Assembly: GCA_017399915.1 (NCBI GenBank)
Contig: JAFQAS010000061.1
Span: 51,434 to 115,433, forward strand
Direction: 5' to 3'
DNA length: 64,000 nucleotides
Source: Muribaculaceae bacterium
Lineage (GTDB): Bacteria; Bacteroidota; Bacteroidia; Bacteroidales; Muribaculaceae
Positions 26,655 through 35,550 of this stretch are shown here, in pieces (the first letter of the stretch is position 1; every line of letters starts with the position of its first letter). The notes under the pieces were generated by a model. It saw nothing but the letters and a program-made list of their open reading frames with translations, was not told where the DNA came from and made no database searches. A program made the translations under genes and the position numbers.

Positions 26655-27857
26655 TTGAAAGCATTAAGAAAATATTTAGACCGCATAAAGCCAAACTTTG
26701 AACCTGGAGGAAAACTCCACGCTTTTAGGTCGGTTTTCGACGGATTTGAAACATTCTTATTTACCCCTCGCACAACTTCTCGTTCGGGAGTACACATTCA
26801 CGATAGCATCGATTCTAAACGCACAATGATTATTGTGGTATTGGCACTGGTGCCTTGCTTGCTCTTTGGCATGTACAATGCAGGTTACCAACATTGGCTT
26901 GCCATAGGAGCTACTGAATTCCCATTTTGGGAGCTCGTGGCATATGGCTGCCTTGCGATACTCCCCACACTTGTCACTGCCTATGCTGTAGGGTTAGGCA
27001 TCGAATTCATAGTTGCACAATGGCGAGGAGAGGAAATTCAAGAAGGTTTTTTGGTATCGGGAATGCTGATTCCCCTCATCTGCCCTATTGAAACTCCCGT
27101 GTGGATGATTGCCGTTGCCACAGCTTTTGCCGTAATCTTTGCCAAAGAGGTTTTTGGCGGCACAGGATACAATATATTTAATGTAGCTCTCATTACTCGT
27201 GCATTCCTATTCTTCGCCTACCCGGCTCAAATGTCGGGCGACAACGTGTTTATTTCCACCGAACCCATTTGCGGGCTTGGAGGCACAGTTGCCGATGGCT
27301 TCACCGGGGCTACTCCTCTTGGTCAAATCGCAAGTACAACAACCGGCAACCTATCAATAACCGGCATCAATGGCTCTGAAATTAGCACCTTAGATGCATT
27401 TATCGGTCTTATTCCCGGTTCTTTTGGTGAAACTTCAACATTATGTATTCTTATAGGTGCTGCCATCTTATTATTTAGCGGTATAGCCAGTTGGCGCATT
27501 ATACTTTCGGTATTTGCCGGTGGTGCATTGATGGCATGGATTGCAAACACATTTGCCACACCTACCTACCCTGCATCAATGCTTTCTCCTATCGACCAAC
27601 TACTATACGGAGGATTCGCTTTCGCTGCAGTTTTTATGGCCACCGACCCGGTCACCGGAGCGCGCACCAACATAGGGAAATACATATACGGTTTCTTAAT
27701 TGGGGTGTTTGCCATACTCATTCGCACCTACAACACAGGATATCCCGAAGGTGCGATGCTTGCCGTATTGTTAATGAATGCGTTTGCACCTCTTATTGAC
27801 TATTTTGTAGTACAAGCCAATATTCGCCGTCGCATGCGACGCTTAACCCATAAATAA
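26655..27857 (+). CDS. nqrB: Na+-NQR subunit B (covalent FMN), TTG start
   Basis: 400 residues, about ten membrane helices. Binds riboflavin and a covalent FMN on the Thr of the GFTGATPLG motif (about residue 214-222). The soluble N-terminus begins KALRKYLDRIKPNFEPGGKL, the invariant start of Bacteroidales NqrB, so the TTG at 26655 is the real start codon even though no ATG is present there. Preceded by nqrA (23 bases) and followed by nqrC (10 bases). Confidence 0.95.
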   Translation: MKALRKYLDRIKPNFEPGGKLHAFRSVFDGFETFLFTPRTTSRSGVHIHDSIDSKRTMIIVVLALVPCLLFGMYNAGYQHWLAIGATEFPFWELVAYGCLAILPTLVTAYAVGLGIEFIVAQWRGEEIQEGFLVSGMLIPLICPIETPVWMIAVATAFAVIFAKEVFGGTGYNIFNVALITRAFLFFAYPAQMSGDNVFISTEPICGLGGTVADGFTGATPLGQIASTTTGNLSITGINGSEISTLDAFIGLIPGSFGETSTLCILIGAAILLFSGIASWRIILSVFAGGALMAWIANTFATPTYPASMLSPIDQLLYGGFAFAAVFMATDPVTGARTNIGKYIYGFLIGVFAILIRTYNTGYPEGAMLAVLLMNAFAPLIDYFVVQANIRRRMRRLTHK

Positions 27858-27867
27858 TGATGACATT

Positions 27868-28575
27868 ATGAACAAACAAAGTAACACTTATACTATTATT
27901 TATACATGCGTGCTTGTTGTCGTAATGGGTGCAGCACTTGCATTTGCGGCCATGTCGCTCAAAGATAAGCAGCAAGATAATGTCGATGCCGACAAAATGC
28001 GTCAGATCCTTGCATCGGTACACATCACCGCCCCCGAAGGCGAAATAAAGTCCACATTCGACAAATACATCGTAAAACAAATGGAGATAAACTCTAAAGG
28101 CGAAGTGATTAGCAACGAAGCTTTCAGCATTGATGTAGCCAAAGAAAGTAAAGAAAAAGATTACACAAAACGTCGCCTTCCTATATATGTGTGTGAATTA
28201 TCTAAAGGCGAAACAAAATATATTCTACCGATATATGGTGCCGGATTATGGGGCCCCATCTGGGGATATGTTTCAATAAACAGCGATGGTTCTACAATAT
28301 ATGGCGCTTATTTTGCTCATCAAGGAGAGACACCCGGACTTGGTGCAGAAATTGACAAACCTAAATTTAGCGACCAATTCAAAGATAAATCCTTGATAAA
28401 AGACAACCAATTCCATGCCGTATCGGTTGTAAAGAAAGGTCAAAAACCTCTAAATGGCGAAGATTATGTTGATGGCATCTCAGGTGGCACTATCACAAGT
28501 AAAGGTGTAAGCGACATGCTCAATGATTGCCTCACTCCATATAAGTCTTTTTTAGAAATCCTTAAACACGAATAG
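27868..28575 (+). CDS. nqrC: Na+-NQR subunit C (covalent FMN)
   Basis: 235 residues. One N-terminal membrane helix (about 10-30) and a periplasmic FMN-binding domain. The flavinylation motif DGISGGTITSKGV (about residue 200-212) holds the Thr that carries FMN through a phosphodiester bond, attached by the ApbE transferase. No apbE is seen in this window. ADKMRQILASV, GAGLWGPIWGYVSI and GETPGLGAEI are the usual family segments. Third gene of the nqr operon, 2 bases before nqrD. Confidence 0.95.
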   Translation: MNKQSNTYTIIYTCVLVVVMGAALAFAAMSLKDKQQDNVDADKMRQILASVHITAPEGEIKSTFDKYIVKQMEINSKGEVISNEAFSIDVAKESKEKDYTKRRLPIYVCELSKGETKYILPIYGAGLWGPIWGYVSINSDGSTIYGAYFAHQGETPGLGAEIDKPKFSDQFKDKSLIKDNQFHAVSVVKKGQKPLNGEDYVDGISGGTITSKGVSDMLNDCLTPYKSFLEILKHE

Positions 28576-28577
28576 TT

Positions 28578-29204
28578 ATGGCTGAAAAGATTAATAATAA
28601 GAAAGTGTTTTTCAATCCTTTCTCCAAGGATAATCCTGTGATTGTGCAGGTATTGGGGATATGCTCTTGTCTTGCTGTAACTGCCAAACTTGAGCCGGCC
28701 ATAGTGATGGGAATTTCGGTTATTGCCGTTTTGGTCTTCTCCAACGTTATCATCTCGTTAATTCGCAATACAATCCCCACCAATATCCGCATCATTGTGC
28801 AGCTTGTTGTCGTCGCCGGCTTGGTTGTCATTGTTGATCAACTACTAAAGGCATACGCATACGATGTGAGCAAACAATTATCGGTGTTTATTGGGCTGAT
28901 AATCACAAACTGCATATTAATGGGACGCCTCGAAGCCTTTGCGATGAGCAATAAACCTTGGCCTTCTTTTCTCGACGGCATAGGAAACGGCATAGGCTAC
29001 ACTATCATACTTGTTATTGTGGCATTTTTCCGCGAGCTACTCGGTAGCGGCACTTTGTTGGGCTATCAAGTCATTCCTCAATCATTCTACGATGTCGGAT
29101 ATGTCAATAACGGATTGATGATACTACCTCCCATGGCACTTATTGTGGTAGCATGCATCATTTGGGTTCATCGCATATATAACAAAGATTTACAAGAAGA
29201 CTAA
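28578..29204 (+). CDS. nqrD: Na+-NQR subunit D
   Basis: 208 residues, six membrane helices, one half of the NqrD/NqrE pair related to RnfA/RnfE. NPVIVQVLGICSCLAVTAKLEP (partly quoted, about residues 20-40) holds the Cys that, with NqrE, coordinates the membrane-embedded iron centre. Starts 2 bases after nqrC. Confidence 0.95.
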   Translation: MAEKINNKKVFFNPFSKDNPVIVQVLGICSCLAVTAKLEPAIVMGISVIAVLVFSNVIISLIRNTIPTNIRIIVQLVVVAGLVVIVDQLLKAYAYDVSKQLSVFIGLIITNCILMGRLEAFAMSNKPWPSFLDGIGNGIGYTIILVIVAFFRELLGSGTLLGYQVIPQSFYDVGYVNNGLMILPPMALIVVACIIWVHRIYNKDLQED

Positions 29205-29225
29205 TTAAAGATATACTTCATTGAT

Positions 29226-29843
29226 ATGGAAGATTTTAATTTGTTTATACGTTCGATATTTATCGACAATATGATATTTGCCTACTTCCTTGGCATGTGT
29301 TCATTCTTGGCGGTGTCGAAGAATGTAAAAACCGCCATGGGCTTAGGTGTGGCCGTAACGTTTATGCTTGTCATTTCCTTACCGGTAAACTATCTACTTG
29401 AAACCTACGTATTAAAACAAGGAGCTTTAACTTGGCTCGGCGAAGAATACGCATCGGTCGATCTCAGTTTCTTATCTTTGATTATGTTTATTGCAGTAAT
29501 TGCATCTATGACTCAATTAGTAGAAATGACAGTTGAAAAATATGCTCCGACTCTATACTCTCAATTAGGGATATTCCTACCTCTAATAGCCGTAAACTGC
29601 GCGATATTAGGCGGTTCCTTATTTATGCAGCAACGCAGTTTCGACAGCGTATTAACAGCAACTTGCGCCGGCGCCGGTTGGGGTATCGGTTGGCTACTCG
29701 CCATCGTTGCCATTGCGGCGATACGCGAACGCCTGACATCATATTCTAACATACCCAAACCATTGCGAGGCATTGGCATCACATTTATCATTACCGCCCT
29801 CATGGGTATCGCATTCATGAGTTTCCTTGGCATTAAAATCTAA
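29226..29843 (+). CDS. nqrE: Na+-NQR subunit E
   Basis: 205 residues, six membrane helices in inverted topology relative to NqrD. DNMIFAYFLGMCSFLAVSKN (about residues 15-34) has the iron-binding Cys and the second, VNCAILGGSLFM, lies at about residue 119-130. Both cysteines expected for the shared NqrD/E iron site are present. Followed by nqrF after 6 bases. Confidence 0.95.
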   Translation: MEDFNLFIRSIFIDNMIFAYFLGMCSFLAVSKNVKTAMGLGVAVTFMLVISLPVNYLLETYVLKQGALTWLGEEYASVDLSFLSLIMFIAVIASMTQLVEMTVEKYAPTLYSQLGIFLPLIAVNCAILGGSLFMQQRSFDSVLTATCAGAGWGIGWLLAIVAIAAIRERLTSYSNIPKPLRGIGITFIITALMGIAFMSFLGIKI

Positions 29844-29849
29844 AATATC

Positions 29850-31151
29850 ATGACAGTTTCCTATATATTACTCCAAAACACGGCAAACCTCACTATTTTG
29901 ACTGCTGTAGGGATATTTTTAATCATTACCCTATTATTGGTGATTGTGTTATTGATTGCAAAAAAACACCTCGTCCAGAGCGGCAAAGTTAGCATTACGA
30001 TAAACGATGACTCTGTTGTGGAAGCCAATTCCGGCAAATCGCTACTTTCCACTCTTGCCGACGAAAATGTATATTTACCATCGGCTTGTGGTGGCAAAGG
30101 GAGCTGTGCTCAATGCAAAGTACAAGTTACCGAAGGCGGTGGCGACATTCTACCTACCGAACAGGTACACTTCTCGCGTCGCGAGCAAAAAGAACATTGG
30201 CGACTCGGCTGCCAAGTAAAGGTAAAAGACAATATTAAGATTTCTGTTCCTGCTTCAGTTCTTAGCGTAAAAGAGTGGGAATGCGAAGTTATTTCAAATA
30301 AAAACGTGGCTACATTCATCAAAGAATTCATTGTAGCATTGCCTCCGGGCGAACATATGGACTTCATACCCGGATCTTATGCTCAAATCAAGATTCCATC
30401 CTATGAAATGGACTACGATAAAGACATTGACAAATCTCTTATCGGTGAAGAATATCTACCTGCATGGGAAAAATTCGGTTTATTCGGTTTGAAATGCCGC
30501 AACACCGAAGAAACAATACGCGCATACTCTATGGCAAACTATCCCGCCGAAGGCGACCGCATAATGCTCACCGTGCGTATTGCAACTCCTCCATTTAAAC
30601 CCAAACCCGAAGTAGGATTTATGGACGTGATGCCCGGCATCGCTTCTTCTTATATATTCACTCTCAAACCCGGCGACAAGGTTATTATGAGTGGTCCTTA
30701 TGGTGACTTCCACCCTATTTTCGATTCTAAAGCCGAGATGATGTGGATAGGTGGTGGAGCCGGTATGGCCCCCCTACGCGCTCAAATAATGCACATGACC
30801 AAAACTCTCCACACTACCGACCGTGAAATGCACTATTTCTATGGAGCTCGCGCATTAAACGAAGTATTCTATCTCGAAGATTTCTTAGAATTAGAAAAAG
30901 AGTTCCCTAACTTTCATTTCCACCTTGCACTCGACCGCCCCGACCCCGCTGCCGATGCTGCAGGAGTGAAATACACCCCCGGATTTGTGCATCAAGTGAT
31001 ATACGACACTTATCTAAAAGAGCATGATGCTCCCGAAGACATCGAATACTATATGTGTGGTCCCGGGCCAATGAGTAAAGCAGTAGAAGGCATGCTCGAC
31101 AACCTTGGCGTTGACCCATCATCGATTCACTACGACAATTTCGGAAGTTAA
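29850..31151 (+). CDS. nqrF: Na+-NQR subunit F (NADH dehydrogenase, 2Fe-2S and FAD)
   Basis: 433 residues. An N-terminal membrane helix (about 12-36) precedes a plant-type [2Fe-2S] domain with CGGKGSCAQC (about 78-87) and a further Cys in WRLGCQVKV (about 118). The FAD domain has RAYSMANYP (about 228-236) and the NADH domain GGGAGMAPLRAQ (about 302-313) and MCGPGPMSKAV (about 400-410). Electron entry point of the complex. Last gene of the operon. Confidence 0.96.
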   Translation: MTVSYILLQNTANLTILTAVGIFLIITLLLVIVLLIAKKHLVQSGKVSITINDDSVVEANSGKSLLSTLADENVYLPSACGGKGSCAQCKVQVTEGGGDILPTEQVHFSRREQKEHWRLGCQVKVKDNIKISVPASVLSVKEWECEVISNKNVATFIKEFIVALPPGEHMDFIPGSYAQIKIPSYEMDYDKDIDKSLIGEEYLPAWEKFGLFGLKCRNTEETIRAYSMANYPAEGDRIMLTVRIATPPFKPKPEVGFMDVMPGIASSYIFTLKPGDKVIMSGPYGDFHPIFDSKAEMMWIGGGAGMAPLRAQIMHMTKTLHTTDREMHYFYGARALNEVFYLEDFLELEKEFPNFHFHLALDRPDPAADAAGVKYTPGFVHQVIYDTYLKEHDAPEDIEYYMCGPGPMSKAVEGMLDNLGVDPSSIHYDNFGS

Positions 31152-31174
31152 TAATACTGTTTTTTAACATTTTT

Positions 31175-31206
31175 TTTGCTTTTGTTCAATAAAATTTCTA
31201 TATTTG
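31175..31206 (+). promoter_or_regulatory. Promoter of the gene at 31303
   Basis: TTTG 31175-31178, 20-base spacer, TATATTTG 31199-31206; gives a leader of about 90 bases. Confidence 0.78.
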
Positions 31207-31302
31207 TTGTCAACTAACACGACAGGACATTTTATTGCCGATCTCTCTGTCTCATACTAACCAATTAATGTATTTAAGAGATCAAATACATACTATTTAG
31301 TT

Positions 31303-31758
31303 ATGGAAAAACCCGAATTAAAAAATGCTATTGTCGAAGCACTTGTCCATGTATTATACTCAATTGTATACCAATTGTTTATTGTACCATTTGATTTATG
31401 GAGAAAAGCGACATTCCGTCTAGCCGAACAACATGAAAACGGCTCGTTTAAAGTCATCAACATTGGTGGATTATGGCCATTTTTGTCATTTATCAGAATG
31501 TTATTATTGGAATTTAGTTTTGATGCTACAACATTCCTTGCCTATATCATTGGCCCAATCATTGCGATAATTGCAGGATTTGCAGGTGGTGAATTTACTG
31601 GTTTTATTTCTATCCTAGTATTTTCATATTATTTCCCAATCTTTTCTTCTTTATTCAGAGATTTGACTCAAATTTCCATACTCCCAATTCGCAAATTTAT
31701 CAGTTGGGCTAAAAAACCTGCACAACAACTTGATATAGATTTAACAAAAAAGTACTAA
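31303..31758 (+). CDS. Integral membrane protein, unknown function
   Basis: 151 residues. The N-terminal amphipathic region has LVHVLYSIVYQLFIVPFDLW (about residues 14-33). Two further hydrophobic segments follow at about 82-100 and 103-122, then a basic tail ending in LDIDLTKKY. Not recognised. Own promoter and strong terminator, so expressed alone. Confidence 0.6.
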   Translation: MEKPELKNAIVEALVHVLYSIVYQLFIVPFDLWRKATFRLAEQHENGSFKVINIGGLWPFLSFIRMLLLEFSFDATTFLAYIIGPIIAIIAGFAGGEFTGFISILVFSYYFPIFSSLFRDLTQISILPIRKFISWAKKPAQQLDIDLTKKY

Positions 31759-31778
31759 ATCTTATATATTCGAATCAT

Positions 31779-31813
31779 AAGAAAGGTTTCCTTGAGGAAA
31801 CCTTTCTTTTTTT
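31779..31813 (+). terminator. Rho-independent terminator
   Basis: Perfect 13-bp stem (31779-31791 with 31796-31808), 4-base loop, T-run to 31813. Confidence 0.94.
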
Positions 31814-31828
31814 AATAAAACTTTACTA

Positions 31829-31861
31829 TTTGGGTTATATTTGCACTTTTTTATATCTTTG
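31829..31861 (+). promoter_or_regulatory. Promoter of the TerB/J-domain gene
   Basis: TTTG 31829-31832, 21-base spacer, TATCTTTG 31854-31861. It overlaps the longer open frame and places the start at 31881. Confidence 0.78.
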
Positions 31862-31880
31862 CATAGTAAAAAGCAATGAT

Positions 31881-32651
31881 ATGGCAATTGGAAAATGGAT
31901 TGGTGGCGTTATAGGCTGGATGGCAGGTGGCCCTCTTGGGGCGTTAGCCGGATTTGTGATAGGTTCGTTATTTGATAGTACTGTAATCACTACAAATATT
32001 CAAACTCAAAACAACGACGACCCCACTATTGGGCATCGCAATAGTTTTTTATTCTCTATGCTTGTGATGGCTTCATATATCATCAAGGCCGATGGCAAGA
32101 TAATGCATAGCGAAATGGAGTTTGTGCGTCGCTTCCTTCGAGATAATTTCGGCGAGCAAGCAATGAACGAAGGAAACCAAATTCTCCTCAACCTATTTGA
32201 ACAGCGCAAGCGCATGGACGCAGTTAATCCAAATTCGTTTAAACAAACGATATATGATTGTGGGCAACAAATTGCAGCCAACTTAAACTATGGAGAACGC
32301 CTGCAACTGCTCCGTTTCCTTGCGATGATAGCAATGAGTGATGGCAATGTGTGCGTTCAAGAAATCGAAGCGTTAAGGGAGGTTGCTACAGCTATGAACC
32401 TATCAGCAAATGATGTTGATTCAATGCTCAACCTTGGTTCAAGCAATCTTGATGCAGCATACAAAGTTCTCGAAATTGACCCATCAGCTACCGACGATGA
32501 AGTAAAAGCCGCTTATCGCGCTCTTGCAAAAAAGCACCACCCCGATCGTGTCGCTACTCTTGGTGATGACATTCACAAAGCTGCCGAAGAAAAATTCCGT
32601 CAAATAAACGAAGCAAAAGAACAAATTTTTAAAGCACGAAACATCTCCTAA
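31881..32651 (+). CDS. Membrane-anchored TerB and J-domain co-chaperone (DjlA-like)
   Basis: 256 residues. An N-terminal glycine-rich membrane segment (WIGGVIGWMAGGPLGALAGF, about 6-25) is followed by a TerB-like helical domain (about 50-165) with FLFSMLVMASYIIKADGKI. A C-terminal J domain (about 192-250) carries the HPD tripeptide in KKHHPDRV. The order matches E. coli DjlA, a DnaK co-chaperone linked to envelope stress. The frame is open to 31830, but the promoter lies inside that part. The transcript would carry a leader of only about a dozen bases. Confidence 0.85.
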   Translation: MAIGKWIGGVIGWMAGGPLGALAGFVIGSLFDSTVITTNIQTQNNDDPTIGHRNSFLFSMLVMASYIIKADGKIMHSEMEFVRRFLRDNFGEQAMNEGNQILLNLFEQRKRMDAVNPNSFKQTIYDCGQQIAANLNYGERLQLLRFLAMIAMSDGNVCVQEIEALREVATAMNLSANDVDSMLNLGSSNLDAAYKVLEIDPSATDDEVKAAYRALAKKHHPDRVATLGDDIHKAAEEKFRQINEAKEQIFKARNIS

Positions 32652-32680
32652 TTACAATTAAGAAATACATATTTACAATA

Positions 32681-32717
32681 AAAAATCCACCTTGAAATTT
32701 AGTCAAAGTGGATTTTT
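32681..32717. terminator. Bidirectional terminator
   Basis: 10-bp outer stem (32681-32690 with 32708-32717) rich in A on one side and T on the other, between convergent genes. Confidence 0.83.
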
Positions 32718-32739
32718 CATTAGCGATATTTCTGTACTC

Positions 32740-34236
32740 TTATTTCACATCAATAGTAAATGGTTTCTTCGAGAAATTTTCAAGGATTTCAATTTGCAAA
32801 CCTCCTTTTTCATTAAATTTAAAGTCTAACTTTAACGATGTAATCCAGTTGGTGTAGTGAATTTTGGCTGATAATGTATTATCATTGTTCCACGCATAGC
32901 ACGCACCGGTGTAAAATGGGCCTGTTACACCGGTAAATCGCCCTACCGCACCAATCGAATAATGTGGATACCCGGCTAATTGTGATTCAATCCATTTGCC
33001 ATATCCCATTTCTATCGCTGATTTTTTACCTTCGGCATCTACTACATCAAGAATGAATTTATTATTTTCGAAATTCAATTTTATCGACTTCCACCCAAGC
33101 TTGTTTTTAGGCAATTTATACTCTTTTCCATTGTATTTTTTAGCCAAAGAATTGTCAGCCGCTCCTTTGAGCAATGGCAACGATGCATTAGCCACATAAT
33201 CCTTAAGAGAATCGAGTTCATCGGGATCAGCTTCAATCACACAGCCTTTAGAATTCTTTACTACAGTATTCCAAATATTGCCTCGTTCAGGCCAACCTTT
33301 ACTCCTTGAGCATTGGTTCAACACTACTACCATATCTTTCTGTGGCACAATGATTATATATTGGCCAAATGCGCCATCGGCACGCCATGCTCCGGGATAT
33401 TCACATAGCCATATTTGATAGCCATAGTCATTGGCCTTACGCACCACTCTCACTGTCATCATTTCATCAACCCATTGCGCAGGAACTAATTGTTTACCAT
33501 CCCATTCGCCTCGTTGCAACAACAACTGACCAAACATAGCTTGAGCTTCGGCTGTCATATATATACCCCAGCCCCCTGTAACGACACCTTTAGGACATAA
33601 CTCCCATTCCACATCATCAATCCCCATTGGGTGGAATACTCTTTCATTAAGCAATGTGAGAATATCTTTTCCTGTCACTTTTTGCACTACTGCTGAGAGC
33701 AAATAAGTCTCAATCGAATCATATGAATATTTTACTCCGGGCTTTGATGTCAATGGTCGTGAAAGATAATATTTCACCCAATCTGATTGAGAGTTTCGCA
33801 TACCTCCCTCGGTTTTAAATCCCGAACGCATAGTAAGCATATCTTTTATCTTCACGCCTTTTATTGTTTTGCCATACTCAGGGAAGAATTTAGCAAGTTC
33901 ATCATCTACACTCAACAACCCGTCTTCAATAGCAAGCCCCACGGCTACCGCTGCAAACGTTTTTGAAACAGAATATAGAGTATGACGATGTTCGGCCTTA
34001 AATGGCGCAGGATGAATTTCTCCGGCTACCTTTCCGTCTACAACCACAACCAAGTGATGTAATTCCGTAAGATCACTTGTCAACAAAGAATCATATAGCA
34101 ATGTTAATTGACGTGGTTCAATACCTACATCAGTAGGTTCTACTCGAGGCAATTTATATGCCGCACTTGCACACACACTCACCATCAACACGATGGCACT
34201 CAACACATTTCTTAATCGCAATTGATTTTTTATCAT
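32740..34236 (-). CDS. Secreted serine hydrolase (beta-lactamase/class C PBP family)
   Basis: 498 residues. A signal peptide (residues about 1-25, ending CASA). The catalytic SxxK motif is SVSK (about 93-96), followed by a Tyr motif YSYDS (about 167-171) and a later HTG-like region that is not well conserved. The N-terminal 340 residues are the transpeptidase-like domain. About 150 C-terminal residues form an extra beta-rich domain (ending KKPFTIDVK). Acts in the periplasm or on the surface, probably on peptides, esters or peptidoglycan; the substrate cannot be inferred. Single gene with its own promoter. Confidence 0.85.
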   Translation of the reverse strand: MIKNQLRLRNVLSAIVLMVSVCASAAYKLPRVEPTDVGIEPRQLTLLYDSLLTSDLTELHHLVVVVDGKVAGEIHPAPFKAEHRHTLYSVSKTFAAVAVGLAIEDGLLSVDDELAKFFPEYGKTIKGVKIKDMLTMRSGFKTEGGMRNSQSDWVKYYLSRPLTSKPGVKYSYDSIETYLLSAVVQKVTGKDILTLLNERVFHPMGIDDVEWELCPKGVVTGGWGIYMTAEAQAMFGQLLLQRGEWDGKQLVPAQWVDEMMTVRVVRKANDYGYQIWLCEYPGAWRADGAFGQYIIIVPQKDMVVVLNQCSRSKGWPERGNIWNTVVKNSKGCVIEADPDELDSLKDYVANASLPLLKGAADNSLAKKYNGKEYKLPKNKLGWKSIKLNFENNKFILDVVDAEGKKSAIEMGYGKWIESQLAGYPHYSIGAVGRFTGVTGPFYTGACYAWNNDNTLSAKIHYTNWITSLKLDFKFNEKGGLQIEILENFSKKPFTIDVK

Positions 34237-34262
34237 GGTAATTATTATTTAGTTTTATCTCA

Positions 34263-34294
34263 CAAAGATAATGTAAAATGAGAGCAATTACAAA
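34263..34294 (-). promoter_or_regulatory. Promoter of the serine hydrolase gene
   Basis: Minus strand TTTG (34294-34291), 20-base spacer, TATCTTTG (34270-34263). Confidence 0.83.
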
Positions 34295-34310
34295 TTTAAA
34301 CTTTATCTTC

Positions 34311-35399
34311 TTATCTCCTCAGTGTTATCACTGCCATATCGCTATTTGTGCCGATGCGGAATGGCGGTCCCCATAGCGACAAACCACTTGACACATACAC
34401 ATGTGAATGAGGCCATTTGCGATAACCATGACTTTGTTCATACATATTATCAACCAACACGCTCAATGGCCACACTTGACCTCGGTGCGTATGACCGCTT
34501 ATCTGAACATCAACTCCCAACGAGTCCTTCTTTGCAACCTCATAAGGCTGATGATCAAGCATCACTATAGGCTTTGAGCGATCGACTTGCTCCATTATAT
34601 GAGCTACCGGTTTACGTCGTTTATTCATTCGATCATCACGTCCCACGATTTGCACTCCACATGGCAGTTCTACCACAGAGTCCTTCAAAAACTTTATTTG
34701 TGTTTTTTTCAAAAATTGGTCACACTCCTCTATCCCGCTAATATATTCATGATTTCCGGGCACAAGATACACTCCCATTGGAGCCTTGATTGCATTCAGT
34801 TCTTCCTCAAGGTGATTTGCGACAACCGGAGCTACATTATTATCGATAAGATCTCCGGCGATAACTACCACATCGGGGCGTTCTGCATTGATCATCTCGA
34901 CATAGCGTCGTGCAGCATCTTTTCCGGTTCCTAACCCTAAGTGAATATCGCTCACTGCAACAATCTTAACCGAATCACATTTCATAGGCTTATCCAACTT
35001 GATATCAAATCTTTCAATCGAAGGATTTAAATAATTAATATAACCATAAACCAACAAAACAATCGTTGCACACAATGCACACACAAAGCCATGATTAAAT
35101 GATGGAATAAACAATTTTACGATATCGGCAACAACAAGAAACATCACCATATAAAACACCGCTACCATCCATGTAGAGCCAACAGCAAACAATGTGCGAC
35201 CAAGCCATTGAGGGAATGCTACATCGCGTAGCAAAATCATCGCTACAAGCATAAATGCAACCAACCAAAATGCTATTGAGCAGGTAACCTTGCCCCATGC
35301 CGGCAATCCCGACAACAAAGGCAACAATCGCCAAAACACATATCCATTGCCGGCTAAATACACCAAAGGCAACAATATCATCATATAATGCATATTCAT
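34311..35399 (-). CDS. Membrane-bound metallophosphoesterase (YaeI-like)
   Basis: 362 residues. Four N-terminal hydrophobic segments (about residues 5-130) anchor a calcineurin-like phosphoesterase domain. All the metal-binding motifs are visible: SDIHLG (about 150-155), GDLIDNN (about 181-187), GNHEY (about 214-218) and SGHTHRGQ (about 299-306). Related enzymes act on phospholipid-linked or nucleotide substrates at the inner membrane; the substrate here is unknown. Minus-strand TAATTTTG at 35426-35419 is a possible -7 element. Confidence 0.87.
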   Translation of the reverse strand: MNMHYMMILLPLVYLAGNGYVFWRLLPLLSGLPAWGKVTCSIAFWLVAFMLVAMILLRDVAFPQWLGRTLFAVGSTWMVAVFYMVMFLVVADIVKLFIPSFNHGFVCALCATIVLLVYGYINYLNPSIERFDIKLDKPMKCDSVKIVAVSDIHLGLGTGKDAARRYVEMINAERPDVVVIAGDLIDNNVAPVVANHLEEELNAIKAPMGVYLVPGNHEYISGIEECDQFLKKTQIKFLKDSVVELPCGVQIVGRDDRMNKRRKPVAHIMEQVDRSKPIVMLDHQPYEVAKKDSLGVDVQISGHTHRGQVWPLSVLVDNMYEQSHGYRKWPHSHVYVSSGLSLWGPPFRIGTNSDMAVITLRR

Positions 35400-35493
35400 C
35401 TCTTTTTGAATTATGGCACAAAATTACATTATAAATTTATTTTTCACACGTTATACCCTCTTGTATAACTATTTTTATAGATTTATAGGATAT

Positions 35494-35529
35494 AAAAAAA
35501 CAATCCCTCACCACATTGGCAAGGGATTG
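35494..35529 (-). terminator. Terminator of the TPL-like gene
   Basis: 8-bp stem (35501-35508 with 35522-35529) followed on the minus strand by seven T (35500-35494). Confidence 0.85.
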
Positions 35530-35550
35530 ATATTATGATTACTATAAATA

